From Lachnospiraceae bacterium (GTDB lineage: Bacteria; Bacillota; Clostridia; Lachnospirales; Lachnospiraceae), in assembly GCA_017961385.1 (NCBI GenBank), contig JAGCXJ010000206.1, positions 1 to 6,493 of the forward strand: a stretch of 6,493 nt of DNA, given 5' to 3'. Shown one piece after another: positions 1 through 6,148 of this stretch; within the stretch, counting starts at the first letter, position 1, and every line of letters begins with the position of its first letter. A program made the translations under genes and the position numbers. Under the pieces are notes generated by a model, which worked only from the letters and a program-made list of their open reading frames with translations, was not told the DNA's origin and ran no database searches.

Positions 1-1
1 A

Positions 2-502
2 TCGGTAAAGATAAAGGCAAAGGCACTCTGGCTTCTTGGCGAGATGGGACTTTTACATCCTGATCTTATAAAGGATGCTCTTATAAAGATCACGCCGTTT
101 CTTGACAGCAAAGACAGTCTTTTAAGAGAACGGGCTATAAATGCTTTAGGCAGGATAGGAAGAGGCCGCTTTAGACTGGTTGAGCCGTACATAGAAAAGC
201 TTTTTGAGTTTTCTTTGGATGACGAAGCAAAAGTGAGATTAAGCTTTATCTGGGCGAGTGAAAACATAGCTACAAACACTCCTGATATATATAAGGATCA
301 CATGGATGTATTTGAAAAGCTTCTGCATGATGAAGATGACAGGGTCAGGATGGAGGCTCCCGAGATCTTCAGAGTACTCGGGAAACGAAGAGCTGAGTTT
401 GTGCTTCCGTATATCGAAAATCTAGAAAAACTGGCCGAAAATGATGAAAACCGTGTGGTCAGGATCCACAGTCTGGGAGCGATAAAGGCGACAGGCAGAT
501 GA
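2..502 (+). CDS. HEAT-repeat protein, C-terminal part (5' end outside window)
   Basis: The reading frame is open from base 2 to the TGA at 500-502, giving 166 visible codons. An ATG at 44 is internal, because repeat-like sequence (VKIKAKALWLLGEMG) continues upstream of it, so the true start lies outside the window. The protein is a run of helical-pair repeats with a period of about 37 residues. Counting from the first visible codon, repeat starts are near residues 2 (VKIKAKA), 40 (LLRERAINALG), 77 (KVRLSFIWA), 114 (RVRMEAPEIFRVLG) and 151 (RVVRIHSLGAIKATG). Each follows an acidic turn such as LDDEA or LHDEDD, which is the HEAT/PBS-lyase-type signature. HEAT proteins are normally soluble scaffolds for protein or nucleic-acid binding. 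No enzymatic motif is visible, so the partner is unknown. The next gene follows after 52 bases on the same strand, and there is no terminator between them. Confidence 0.85.
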   Translation, partial: SVKIKAKALWLLGEMGLLHPDLIKDALIKITPFLDSKDSLLRERAINALGRIGRGRFRLVEPYIEKLFEFSLDDEAKVRLSFIWASENIATNTPDIYKDHMDVFEKLLHDEDDRVRMEAPEIFRVLGKRRAEFVLPYIENLEKLAENDENRVVRIHSLGAIKATGR

Positions 503-513
503 TCTGATCAGAT
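502..513. other. Perfect 12-base palindrome at the end of the HEAT gene
   Basis: ATCTGATCAGAT is a perfect inverted repeat that begins on the last base of the HEAT gene's stop codon. A TATAAG hexamer lies 11 bases further on (525-530), but no good -35 element sits 16-18 bases upstream of it. The palindrome could be an operator for an internal promoter of the downstream genes. It could equally be chance, since GATC-containing words are common in this window. Confidence 0.25.
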
Positions 514-544
514 TATTAAGGCGATATAAGCGATAGGACCGGAA

Positions 545-554
545 AGAGGTGATC
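545..554 (+). promoter_or_regulatory. Strong ribosome binding site fixing the ATG at 555
   Basis: AGAGGTGATC closely matches the complement of the 16S rRNA 3' end and sits directly before ATG 555. A GTG at 549 would also open the frame, but it lies inside this site and would have no site of its own. The start at 555 is therefore preferred. Confidence 0.7.
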
Positions 555-1100
555 ATGTCATATTTAGACGTTAACTTTGAAAAAAAGGATATTAAATGGA
601 AATGGGCTGATAACAGTATTTTGGATCATATATCGGAACATACTGCGCCCAGGGATATATTTGAAGCAGTCTGTTTTGAGATAAGCCGCTATTATAAGGA
701 TCAGCCATCTATCAGAACATACAAGAGAAAGATCAAGTGGATCGGAAGATTTTTAAATGCAGAAATATGCTTCTTTTCTTCTCATTCAAATATGGCAGGA
801 AGATATGTGAACTTTGAGATTGTCACTGACGGCTGCAGCAATGACACAAACGGCATGGAGCATAAAGGCTCGCTTTATCTGGGAGAAAGACCCAGAAACT
901 TTGATGTTCACGATATAGACACGGAAAAGTTTGGTCAGATCATAGGCTATATCGATGCCTGGATAGATTTCTTTAGATCTATCGACTCTTATGAGGGATT
1001 TATGAAACTCATGAATGAGACTGAATTTGTGTTTGCAGATGAAATGTCTGTAAACAACAGGCGTATTTTTTTGGACAGGATAAGCAAAAAGGATCAATAA
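555..1100 (+). CDS. Unrecognised 181-aa soluble protein
   Basis: I do not recognise this family. The 181-residue product has no signal peptide and no membrane segment. Residues 1-62 are mixed, with a predicted helix around 33-48 (RDIFEAVCFEISRYY) and a basic patch at 54-62 (RTYKRKIKW). Residues 65-110 look like consecutive beta strands (FLNAEICFFS, YVNFEIVTDG, GSLYLGE). The rest is probably helical and rich in aromatic residues (FGQIIGYIDAWIDFF at 126-140). Base and codon use match its neighbours. The next gene starts 10 bases after the TAA, so co-translation in one operon is likely. An immunity-type protein is possible by context only, and no catalytic motif was seen. Confidence refers to this being a real gene. 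Confidence 0.8.
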   Translation: MSYLDVNFEKKDIKWKWADNSILDHISEHTAPRDIFEAVCFEISRYYKDQPSIRTYKRKIKWIGRFLNAEICFFSSHSNMAGRYVNFEIVTDGCSNDTNGMEHKGSLYLGERPRNFDVHDIDTEKFGQIIGYIDAWIDFFRSIDSYEGFMKLMNETEFVFADEMSVNNRRIFLDRISKKDQ

Positions 1101-1110
1101 GAGGCTTGAT

Positions 1111-1506
1111 ATGGAATTCAAGGAAGGAAACGGCTGGAAAGCCTGCTATGACAAGGAAAGAGATCTTTATACCGCAAAGCGGAGCGGATGCGGATACCTG
1201 GATCTTTATGAGATAACAAAAGAGATCTATGATGCGCTCAAAGACGGGATGAGCGATGCGGATTCGTGCCATCTGATAGATAAGGGACGGCATCTGTATA
1301 TGGATGTGGACGATCGATGCGGACCACCCTATACGGTCGTACTCGATAGCGATTATGAAATGCTCTGCCCCTGGGCAAATGTTGCAAAGAGTGAGAGAGT
1401 CTGGCCTGATGAGCTTACGGATGCAGCCGTTGAGATCTTTGAATCAGAAAAAAACAACAGAGAGAAACGGCGAAAAAAACGTGAAGAAAGAGAAAATAAG
1501 AGTTAG
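1111..1506 (+). CDS. Unrecognised 131-aa protein with a highly charged C-terminal tail
   Basis: This is a small soluble protein of no family I recognise, preceded by AGAGG at 1100-1104. Residues 7-10 (NGWK) begin a probable strand. A helix follows at about 31-46 (DLYEITKEIYDALKDG), then strands at 61-79 (HLYMDVDD and YTVVLDS), then WPDELTDAAVEIF (98-110) as a second helix. The last 19 residues are almost entirely Lys, Arg, Glu and Asn (for example EKRRKKREERENK) and probably form a free charged helix. There are five cysteines (12, 27, 53, 70, 86) but no CxxC pair. The TAG stop is 5 bases before the next ATG, which implies translational coupling. The order NGW, helix, strand pair, helix recurs in the next gene product. 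Confidence 0.78.
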   Translation: MEFKEGNGWKACYDKERDLYTAKRSGCGYLDLYEITKEIYDALKDGMSDADSCHLIDKGRHLYMDVDDRCGPPYTVVLDSDYEMLCPWANVAKSERVWPDELTDAAVEIFESEKNNREKRRKKREERENKS

Positions 1507-1511
1507 AGTAT

Positions 1512-1823
1512 ATGTTTTTTTCAAAAATTGATCACAAGTTAAAACCCGCAATGATATCAAGGAGTGCAAACGGCTGGGAACTGATAAGGATAAGCAATAA
1601 AAGACTTTCCTGTGATAACCAGAAGCTTAGCGCAGACGATATCAGAAGAATCGAAGATATCCTTAAGGATAAATTTGAAAAAAAGATGGAAAAGCGTAAT
1701 GTCTATGTTTCTAATGACAGCTTTTCGGGAGTCTTTATCATGCAGATGCCGGGCCGTAAGTTTCCTAAGGCTGACAGACTGATAAAGGAAATATACGAAT
1801 ATCTTAAAGATACAGACATGTAA
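1512..1823 (+). CDS. Unrecognised 103-aa protein, possible divergent paralogue of its upstream neighbour
   Basis: This is a 103-residue basic protein with no membrane segment and no recognised domain. NGWELIRISNKR (20-31) starts a strand. DDIRRIEDILKDKFEKK (42-58) is a helix. RNVYVSNDSFSGVFIMQMP (62-80) looks like a beta hairpin, and ADRLIKEIYEYLKD (87-100) is a C-terminal helix. The start at 1512 lies 5 bases after the previous stop, and only AAGAG around 1497-1501 and a weak AGAG nearer the ATG serve as a binding site, so translational coupling is likely. An internal ATG at 1551 has no better site upstream. The layout parallels the 131-aa product but lacks its charged tail. Confidence 0.75.
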   Translation: MFFSKIDHKLKPAMISRSANGWELIRISNKRLSCDNQKLSADDIRRIEDILKDKFEKKMEKRNVYVSNDSFSGVFIMQMPGRKFPKADRLIKEIYEYLKDTDM

Positions 1824-1855
1824 TGTATTGAACTGTTAAAAGATGAGGATAGTTC

Positions 1856-2893
1856 ATGGGTTTTCTGGAAGGATTTAAAAAGAGCATAAAAAGATCAGCA
1901 GACGAAGATGCTTCTGATCTTAATAAGGAACAGGATCTAAACAAACCTAAAGAGCAGAAGTACTTTTTCATTTCATGCCAAAAGACAGTTGATAAAGAGT
2001 ATCTTCGCTCTTTTATAGATGATCTTTTTAAGTCTGATACTCCTTCAAAGATACGTTCTCATGAATATCGCGGCAGGTATTACCCCAAAAGATTTGCTGA
2101 AGTCTTTGATGAAGAAATGATAAAGACTGACGAAAGAAGATTCTTTTCGATCGACTCAGAAAAAATTTCATTCACTGTTAGGAGCGAAAGACTCGATGAA
2201 GTTCTGTCTCTTATACTTATTATCGATTATGACTTGGCAGACAGTCTGTATACTCAGATTGAAAAGTTTATAATCAGAGAAGCAGTTTTAGCTTTTGAAA
2301 CGGATCTTCATGATATTTCCATTCAAAATCAGACGGAGATAAACATGCTTGAATGGATGGGAGAAAACCCTGATGACTATCCCAAGTGCGAGAGCAGCAG
2401 AAACGGCGTAATGGAGATAGACATTAAAAAGAATCCCGGATATGTATTTAAGACAAAAGGATACAGCTTATGCGCAGCCTACAGAATGTGGTTTGGCAGC
2501 GATTCCTGCAGGATATTTGACAGAGATACGCTCAGAGATTTCCATGCATACGAAAACGTGACGATAGACAATGATGTTACAAGGATCACTCTGTATGAAG
2601 ATATAAAAGACTACAGAAATAACAGGGATAAGCAGCTTGAGTTCAGAAATGAGCTGCATATCGATGAGATCGCCGAAAGACTGATCGAGCAGGAGAAGCT
2701 CGAATACAGAGATAACTCAGATCCTGAGATAAACATTAAGGAAGGGCAGTTTTCTCACGGCGGAGTCCGCCTGATCCAGACATATTTAAAAGACGGCAGG
2801 ACAGTCAGCCGCTCCAAGGCCGACAGCGTTGAGGAAAGAGAACTTGACGCAAACGGAAAAGAAGTCTTTAAGATCATCAAGACGCTGAAATAA
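1856..2893 (+). CDS. Unrecognised 345-aa protein with a detached amphipathic N-terminus
   Basis: I cannot place this protein in a family. GAGGA at 1845-1849, six bases before the ATG, is a good ribosome binding site. Residues 1-13 (MGFLEGFKKSIKR) could form a short amphipathic helix. A hydrophilic Asp/Lys/Gln-rich linker follows at about 14-34, and the folded part starts near 35 (KYFFIS). Residues 111-148 are mainly helical (LDEVLSLILIIDYDLADSL, then EKFIIREAVLAFE). WMGENPDDYP is at 167-176 and a possible strand-rich part lies around 185-250. Residues 263-284 are a charged helix, and the C-terminus (300-345) looks like a beta repeat (GGVRLIQTYLKDGRTVSRS). No signal peptide, no true membrane segment and no metal or nucleotide motif were seen. 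It is 32 bases after the previous gene and 14 before the esterase, so it is probably in the same operon. Confidence 0.8.
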   Translation: MGFLEGFKKSIKRSADEDASDLNKEQDLNKPKEQKYFFISCQKTVDKEYLRSFIDDLFKSDTPSKIRSHEYRGRYYPKRFAEVFDEEMIKTDERRFFSIDSEKISFTVRSERLDEVLSLILIIDYDLADSLYTQIEKFIIREAVLAFETDLHDISIQNQTEINMLEWMGENPDDYPKCESSRNGVMEIDIKKNPGYVFKTKGYSLCAAYRMWFGSDSCRIFDRDTLRDFHAYENVTIDNDVTRITLYEDIKDYRNNRDKQLEFRNELHIDEIAERLIEQEKLEYRDNSDPEINIKEGQFSHGGVRLIQTYLKDGRTVSRSKADSVEERELDANGKEVFKIIKTLK

Positions 2894-2907
2894 AAAGGAT
2901 GTAAAAA

Positions 2908-3822
2908 ATGAAATATGATATCGACAGCGAACTTAAAAGCCTGTCAGCATACAGCGGTTCAATGGTGGGACGTCTGTATCCCATGCTAAATGCCGCATAC
3001 AGGATGCAGAAATGCAGATCCGATAACAGTGTTAATGTAAAAGAATATAAAATACAAGGCTATGGCGGAAAGAGCATTCAGACTCTTGTGATAGAACCCA
3101 AAGAATACAGCGGGGCTCTGCCCTGCATCATGTTCTTTCACGGAGGCGGTTTTTTAATGAGCGCCTCAAATGCTCACTATCAGATAGCAAAGTGGTATGC
3201 AAAAAGCGCTCATTGCAAGGTCATAATGCCGGATTACAGACTCATGCCAAAGTACAGATATCCGGTCGCGATCGAGGATTGCTATAATTCATATCTCTGG
3301 GTGAAAGATAATGCAAAAAGCCTTGATATCGATAAAGACAGGATCATCGTAACAGGAGACAGCGCAGGCGGAAATATCGCAGCTGCTCTTATTATCATGC
3401 TTAAAGACAGGGATAAAGATCTTCCAAAGGGCGCGATGTTTATATATCCTGTACTCGATAAAAGAATGGATACGGGATCGATGAGAAGATTTACGGACAC
3501 ACCTATCTGGGACAGCCGATGCTCTAAGATGTTCTGGGATATGTATCTTGAGAATGCAGATAAAGAAGGAAGCAGATATGCCTCGATATCGGAAGTAGAT
3601 CATCTTAACTATTTTCCGCCGACATACATAGAAGTGGCAGAGTTTGACTGCCTTCACGATGAAGGTGTTGAATTTGGCAAAAGACTCATGTCACTAAACG
3701 TAAACGTGCAGCTTAATGAGGTTGAGAGAACCTGCCATGGATATGAGTCGGTATTTAAGAGCTCGATCGTTAAAAACTGCATGGACAGAAGGATAGACTG
3801 GATAGGCAGGATCTTTGCATAG
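2908..3822 (+). CDS. Alpha/beta hydrolase, hormone-sensitive-lipase-type esterase
   Basis: This cytoplasmic serine hydrolase probably cleaves esters of small acyl or acetyl substrates; the natural substrate is unknown. The family call (Abhydrolase_3, HSL group) rests on the oxyanion-hole motif HGGG at residues 78-81, the nucleophile elbow GDSAG at 150-154 (Ser152), and the triad completed by Asp247 (EVAEFD) and His277 (CHGYE). PDYRLMPKYRYPVAIED (108-124), with the typical Pro-Asp-Tyr-Arg-Leu turn, is another hallmark of the group. At 304 aa its length is normal for the family, and no signal peptide is visible. AAGGA at 2895-2899, eight bases before the ATG, supports the start. It is the last gene of the co-directional block. 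No clear terminator follows before the next promoter, so some readthrough downstream is possible. Confidence 0.93.
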   Translation: MKYDIDSELKSLSAYSGSMVGRLYPMLNAAYRMQKCRSDNSVNVKEYKIQGYGGKSIQTLVIEPKEYSGALPCIMFFHGGGFLMSASNAHYQIAKWYAKSAHCKVIMPDYRLMPKYRYPVAIEDCYNSYLWVKDNAKSLDIDKDRIIVTGDSAGGNIAAALIIMLKDRDKDLPKGAMFIYPVLDKRMDTGSMRRFTDTPIWDSRCSKMFWDMYLENADKEGSRYASISEVDHLNYFPPTYIEVAEFDCLHDEGVEFGKRLMSLNVNVQLNEVERTCHGYESVFKSSIVKNCMDRRIDWIGRIFA

Positions 3823-3845
3823 CATAAGAAGCCAAAAGTTTTAAA

Positions 3846-3874
3846 ATGACAGAATGTAGCGGTTATATTATAAT
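3846..3874 (+). promoter_or_regulatory. Sigma-A-type promoter for the diguanylate cyclase operon
   Basis: ATGACA at 3846-3851 (5 of 6 matches to TTGACA) is separated by exactly 17 bases from a perfect TATAAT at 3869-3874. The expected transcription start is near 3881. That leaves an untranslated leader of about 65 bases before ATG 3947, in which I saw no riboswitch-like fold. Its position in the only sizeable gap between the esterase and the cyclase supports the assignment. Confidence 0.75.
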
Positions 3875-3946
3875 GTAATAGGATGGACTAATTGTCACAG
3901 AAAAGCCAACGGTTTATCGTGCATTTTTCACATTGAGGGATAAGGA

Positions 3947-5089
3947 ATGAATCTGGATTATTTTGCCTTTTATACGGAGGCAAATCTGGTCTGTGTAGCC
4001 ATTTTTGTCATACTCATCTTTCAGAATAACAGCTATGGAACAAGGACTGAAAGAGAGATATGGTTTTTCAGGACAGGAATGGTGTATATTATATACTTTC
4101 TGTCTGATATAGGCTGGGCTGCCGTGGAAGGCGGTGTGCTTCCGCATATACGGTTTTTCTCTGTTCTTTTTAATTTCGTAAATTATGTATTTATCGATCT
4201 TATAGGATTCTGCTGGTTCATGTACATGGCGGCATCTGAAGGGATGCTTCTCAATAAAAAGAGAAGATATGAGAGGCTCATCCTTATACCTGCCATAATC
4301 TCCATGCTCGTGATGGTGATAGCGTATGCCGTAAATCCTTTGTACTGGATAGACAAGGATGGCGTACTTAATGACATGTACTATCCGTTAATGGTAACGG
4401 TACCTTCTCTTTATGTTTTTTCTTCTTCCGTGATCTCATTCAGAAATGCAAAAAAGACTGATGTAAAGGAAGATAAGAGGCTTTATAAGCTTATAGCGAT
4501 CTATCCGCTTTCAATAGTCGTATTCGGCATGCTGCAGACCTTTGAGTGGAATGCACCTCTTTTCTGCTTCGGATGTACGCTGATGATGCTGTATTTCTAT
4601 ATCAAGTCATTGCAGATGCAGATATCTGTTGACGCTCTGACAAAGCTTAACAACAGAGGCCAGATCAACAGATTCATGGAGAGAATCCAGTACATTGAAA
4701 ACGAGAAATGCTGTGTATGCATGATAGACATAGACAGATTCAAGGAAATAAATGACAGATACGGACATACTGAAGGCGACAGAGCGCTTTCTTTAGTGGC
4801 GGAAGCTCTGAGGCGTACTGCTGAAAAGGCCGGAGTCCCGATCTTCATCGGCCGCTACGGCGGTGATGAATTCACCATGATCACAAGGAATGTAAATGAC
4901 GATCAGGGAATTTCTACTATCATAGCATTCTTCAGGGAATTTCTTAAGGAAAAGAGCGCAGATCTTCACTATGATATCGAAGCAAGCGTTGGATATGATT
5001 TCCTTAAAGACAGCGATGATACTGCTGAAGCGTGTCTCAAGAGAGCCGATGAAAAGCTCTATATTGACAAAAAGGCGAATAAAAGATGA
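3947..5089 (+). CDS. Membrane-bound diguanylate cyclase (about 7 TM segments plus GGDEF)
   Basis: The predicted reaction is 2 GTP to cyclic di-GMP at the inner face of the membrane. Residues 1-220 hold about seven hydrophobic segments (roughly 8-26, 39-60, 72-95, 111-129, 144-165, 181-199, 201-220), a sensor part with no named domain that I recognise. A short linker leads to the GGDEF domain (about 225-380). It begins with DALTKLNNRGQ (229-239) and contains DIDRFKEIND (261-270), YGHTEGD (272-278) and GGDEF (305-309). By analogy with PleD, Asp261 and Glu308 bind metal, and Asn269 and Asp278 contact guanine; the spacing matches exactly. The inhibitory RxxD site expected at 296-299 reads GVPI, so allosteric product inhibition through that site is absent. 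GAGGGA at 3935-3940 is the ribosome binding site. The acetyltransferase gene follows 18 bases after the stop. Confidence 0.93.
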   Translation: MNLDYFAFYTEANLVCVAIFVILIFQNNSYGTRTEREIWFFRTGMVYIIYFLSDIGWAAVEGGVLPHIRFFSVLFNFVNYVFIDLIGFCWFMYMAASEGMLLNKKRRYERLILIPAIISMLVMVIAYAVNPLYWIDKDGVLNDMYYPLMVTVPSLYVFSSSVISFRNAKKTDVKEDKRLYKLIAIYPLSIVVFGMLQTFEWNAPLFCFGCTLMMLYFYIKSLQMQISVDALTKLNNRGQINRFMERIQYIENEKCCVCMIDIDRFKEINDRYGHTEGDRALSLVAEALRRTAEKAGVPIFIGRYGGDEFTMITRNVNDDQGISTIIAFFREFLKEKSADLHYDIEASVGYDFLKDSDDTAEACLKRADEKLYIDKKANKR

Positions 5090-5107
5090 TCTGACAAGGA
5101 TCTATAA

Positions 5108-5557
5108 ATGAAAACAGAACTAAGAGAACTGACTAATGACAATCTGAAACAGTGCTTTGAACTCAAAGTTGACAAAGATCAGATGAAATATATAGCATCA
5201 AATGAGGATTCTATCAAAGATGCAAAGGAAAACGCAGATGTAGCAAGACCTTTTGCCATATATCATGAAGGGAAAATGGTAGGATTTGCGATGTTTGCCT
5301 TTGATGATTTGTATGAAGATCCTTTAGACAGATACTGGCTGTGGAGATTCATGATAGACAGAGATCATCAGGGCAAAGGGATCGGAAGCGAAGCGTTAAA
5401 GACGATAATCGGATATTTTAAGGATAACGGAGCAAACAACATACGCCTGTCGACCAAGGAGGATAATACAAAGGCTCTGAATCTGTATCGAAAGGCTGGC
5501 TTTTATGACACGGGAGAGATGAATGATGAAGAGATAGTTCTTCAGCTTGATCTGTAA
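5108..5557 (+). CDS. GNAT N-acetyltransferase, spermidine/spermine acetyltransferase-like
   Basis: This is a 149-aa single-domain acetyltransferase that transfers acetyl from acetyl-CoA to an amine. The acetyl-CoA pyrophosphate loop is visible as QGKGIG (88-93, Q-x-x-G-x-G) after the strand WLWRFMID (77-84). A later Tyr127 in ALNLYRKAGF (123-132) is the usual general-acid position. The N-terminus (LRELTNDN, then QCFELKVDKDQMKYIASNE) resembles the polyamine acetyltransferases of the Blt type in Bacillus, so spermidine or spermine is the likely substrate. Substrate assignment within GNAT from sequence alone is uncertain. AAGGA at 5096-5100, seven bases before the ATG, supports the start. It is the second and last gene of the cyclase operon, and a terminator follows 34 bases after the stop. 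Confidence 0.88.
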   Translation: MKTELRELTNDNLKQCFELKVDKDQMKYIASNEDSIKDAKENADVARPFAIYHEGKMVGFAMFAFDDLYEDPLDRYWLWRFMIDRDHQGKGIGSEALKTIIGYFKDNGANNIRLSTKEDNTKALNLYRKAGFYDTGEMNDEEIVLQLDL

Positions 5558-5591
5558 AACTTCCTAAATAATTAAATAACACCAATAAGAT

Positions 5592-5629
5592 AAAAAGCTG
5601 TATGCGACATTTTGCATACAGCTTTTTTT
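5592..5629 (+). terminator. Strong rho-independent terminator
   Basis: A perfect 9-bp stem GCTGTATGC (5597-5605) / GCATACAGC (5614-5622) encloses the 8-base loop GACATTTT. A run of seven T follows (5623-5629). Five A (5592-5596) precede the stem and can pair with the T run, so it could also work in the reverse direction. It ends the cyclase-acetyltransferase unit. Confidence 0.93.
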
Positions 5630-6020
5630 GACCGACGGGGTTTTTAGAGAATGCACATGATATTTAAAATGACCGGGCAGTATGCTAAATGATGATTTGA
5701 TAACTCGGGTCAAAAATCTTTAAAAATATGACCGAAACAGTTAAAATTCTTCTCATAACTATGATTTTTGAAGGCAGAATACTGACCGAAAATCTAAGAA
5801 AAATTGACTACATCGGTCGACGATTTTTCAAGCAGAATCCTAAAAAGAAAATAAAAGCATAAATGTCATAGGATGCTGTATTTATCAGTGTTTTCTGCTT
5901 ATACATAAGACGACACATATGTCACAAACAAGGGGTTTTGAGAAAATGATCAGACCGGTCAAAAATCTGAGAGGAGCCGGACGGGGCAGCTGCTGACCGG
6001 ATAAATAGTGGATTTTTCAG
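5629..6020. repeat. Gene-free region with degenerate interspersed motifs
   Basis: No convincing gene lies between the terminator and ispG. TGACCG occurs at 5629, 5670, 5729, 5783 and 5994. Reverse or overlapping forms are CGGTCG at 5814 and the palindrome GACCGGTC at 5953-5960. The 12-mer GGTCAAAAATCT is exact at 5708-5719 and 5957-5968. An A/T-run element, GATTTTTGAAGGCAGAATACT at 5763, recurs at 5822-5841 with two substitutions and one deleted base, and a shorter form GATTTTTCAGTCAAGATT is at 6011. CGACGGGG (5633) and GGACGGGG (5979) also pair up. The motifs are spaced irregularly and in both orientations, so this is neither a tandem repeat nor a CRISPR array. It could be a cluster of regulator sites, a decayed mobile element or a REP-like family; I cannot decide between these. 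Confidence 0.55.
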
Positions 6021-6060
6021 TCAAGATTATCATAACTTGCGTTTGCCTATCCTAAATCAT

Positions 6061-6089
6061 TTGCAATGACCTTTTCTAGGATTTATTAT
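6061..6089 (+). promoter_or_regulatory. ispG: Candidate sigma-A promoter for ispG
   Basis: TTGCAA at 6061-6066 (4 of 6 matches) and TATTAT at 6084-6089 (5 of 6) are separated by 17 bases. They predict a start near 6096 and a leader of about 53 bases. The strong terminator upstream means ispG needs its own promoter somewhere in this gap. Other AT-rich -10-like words at 6105-6130 lack a matching -35. Confidence 0.5.
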
Positions 6090-6148
6090 GTTATGGACGG
6101 CTTTTATATAACCAATAAATATATGTATATATAGAAAGGCAAATCTCA

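Noticed and set aside
786..1293. Reverse-strand open frames of 111 and 94 codons across the 181-aa and 131-aa genes
   Set aside because: They overlap well-supported forward genes with good ribosome binding sites, and their Cys/Ser/Ile-rich composition is typical of antisense shadows.
1304..1531. Alternative forward frame of 75 codons overlapping the 131-aa gene
   Set aside because: It has no ribosome binding site, lies largely inside a better-supported gene and overlaps the start of the next one.
3289..3657. Reverse-strand 122-codon frame within the esterase gene
   Set aside because: The forward frame encodes a complete hydrolase with its full catalytic triad, so this is a shadow.
3823..3845. 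Terminator after the esterase gene
   Set aside because: Only a short A/T-only inverted repeat is present, with no GC stem or T run.
3881..3946. Riboswitch in the leader of the diguanylate cyclase
   Set aside because: The leader is short and AT-rich, with no c-di-GMP aptamer motifs and no terminator hairpin.
5946..5996. A 16-codon ORF (MIRPVKNLRGAGRGSC) with AGGGG 10 bases upstream, a possible leader peptide
   Set aside because: It lies inside the interspersed repeats, no attenuator or terminator structure follows it, and ispG is a further 150 bases away with its own likely promoter.
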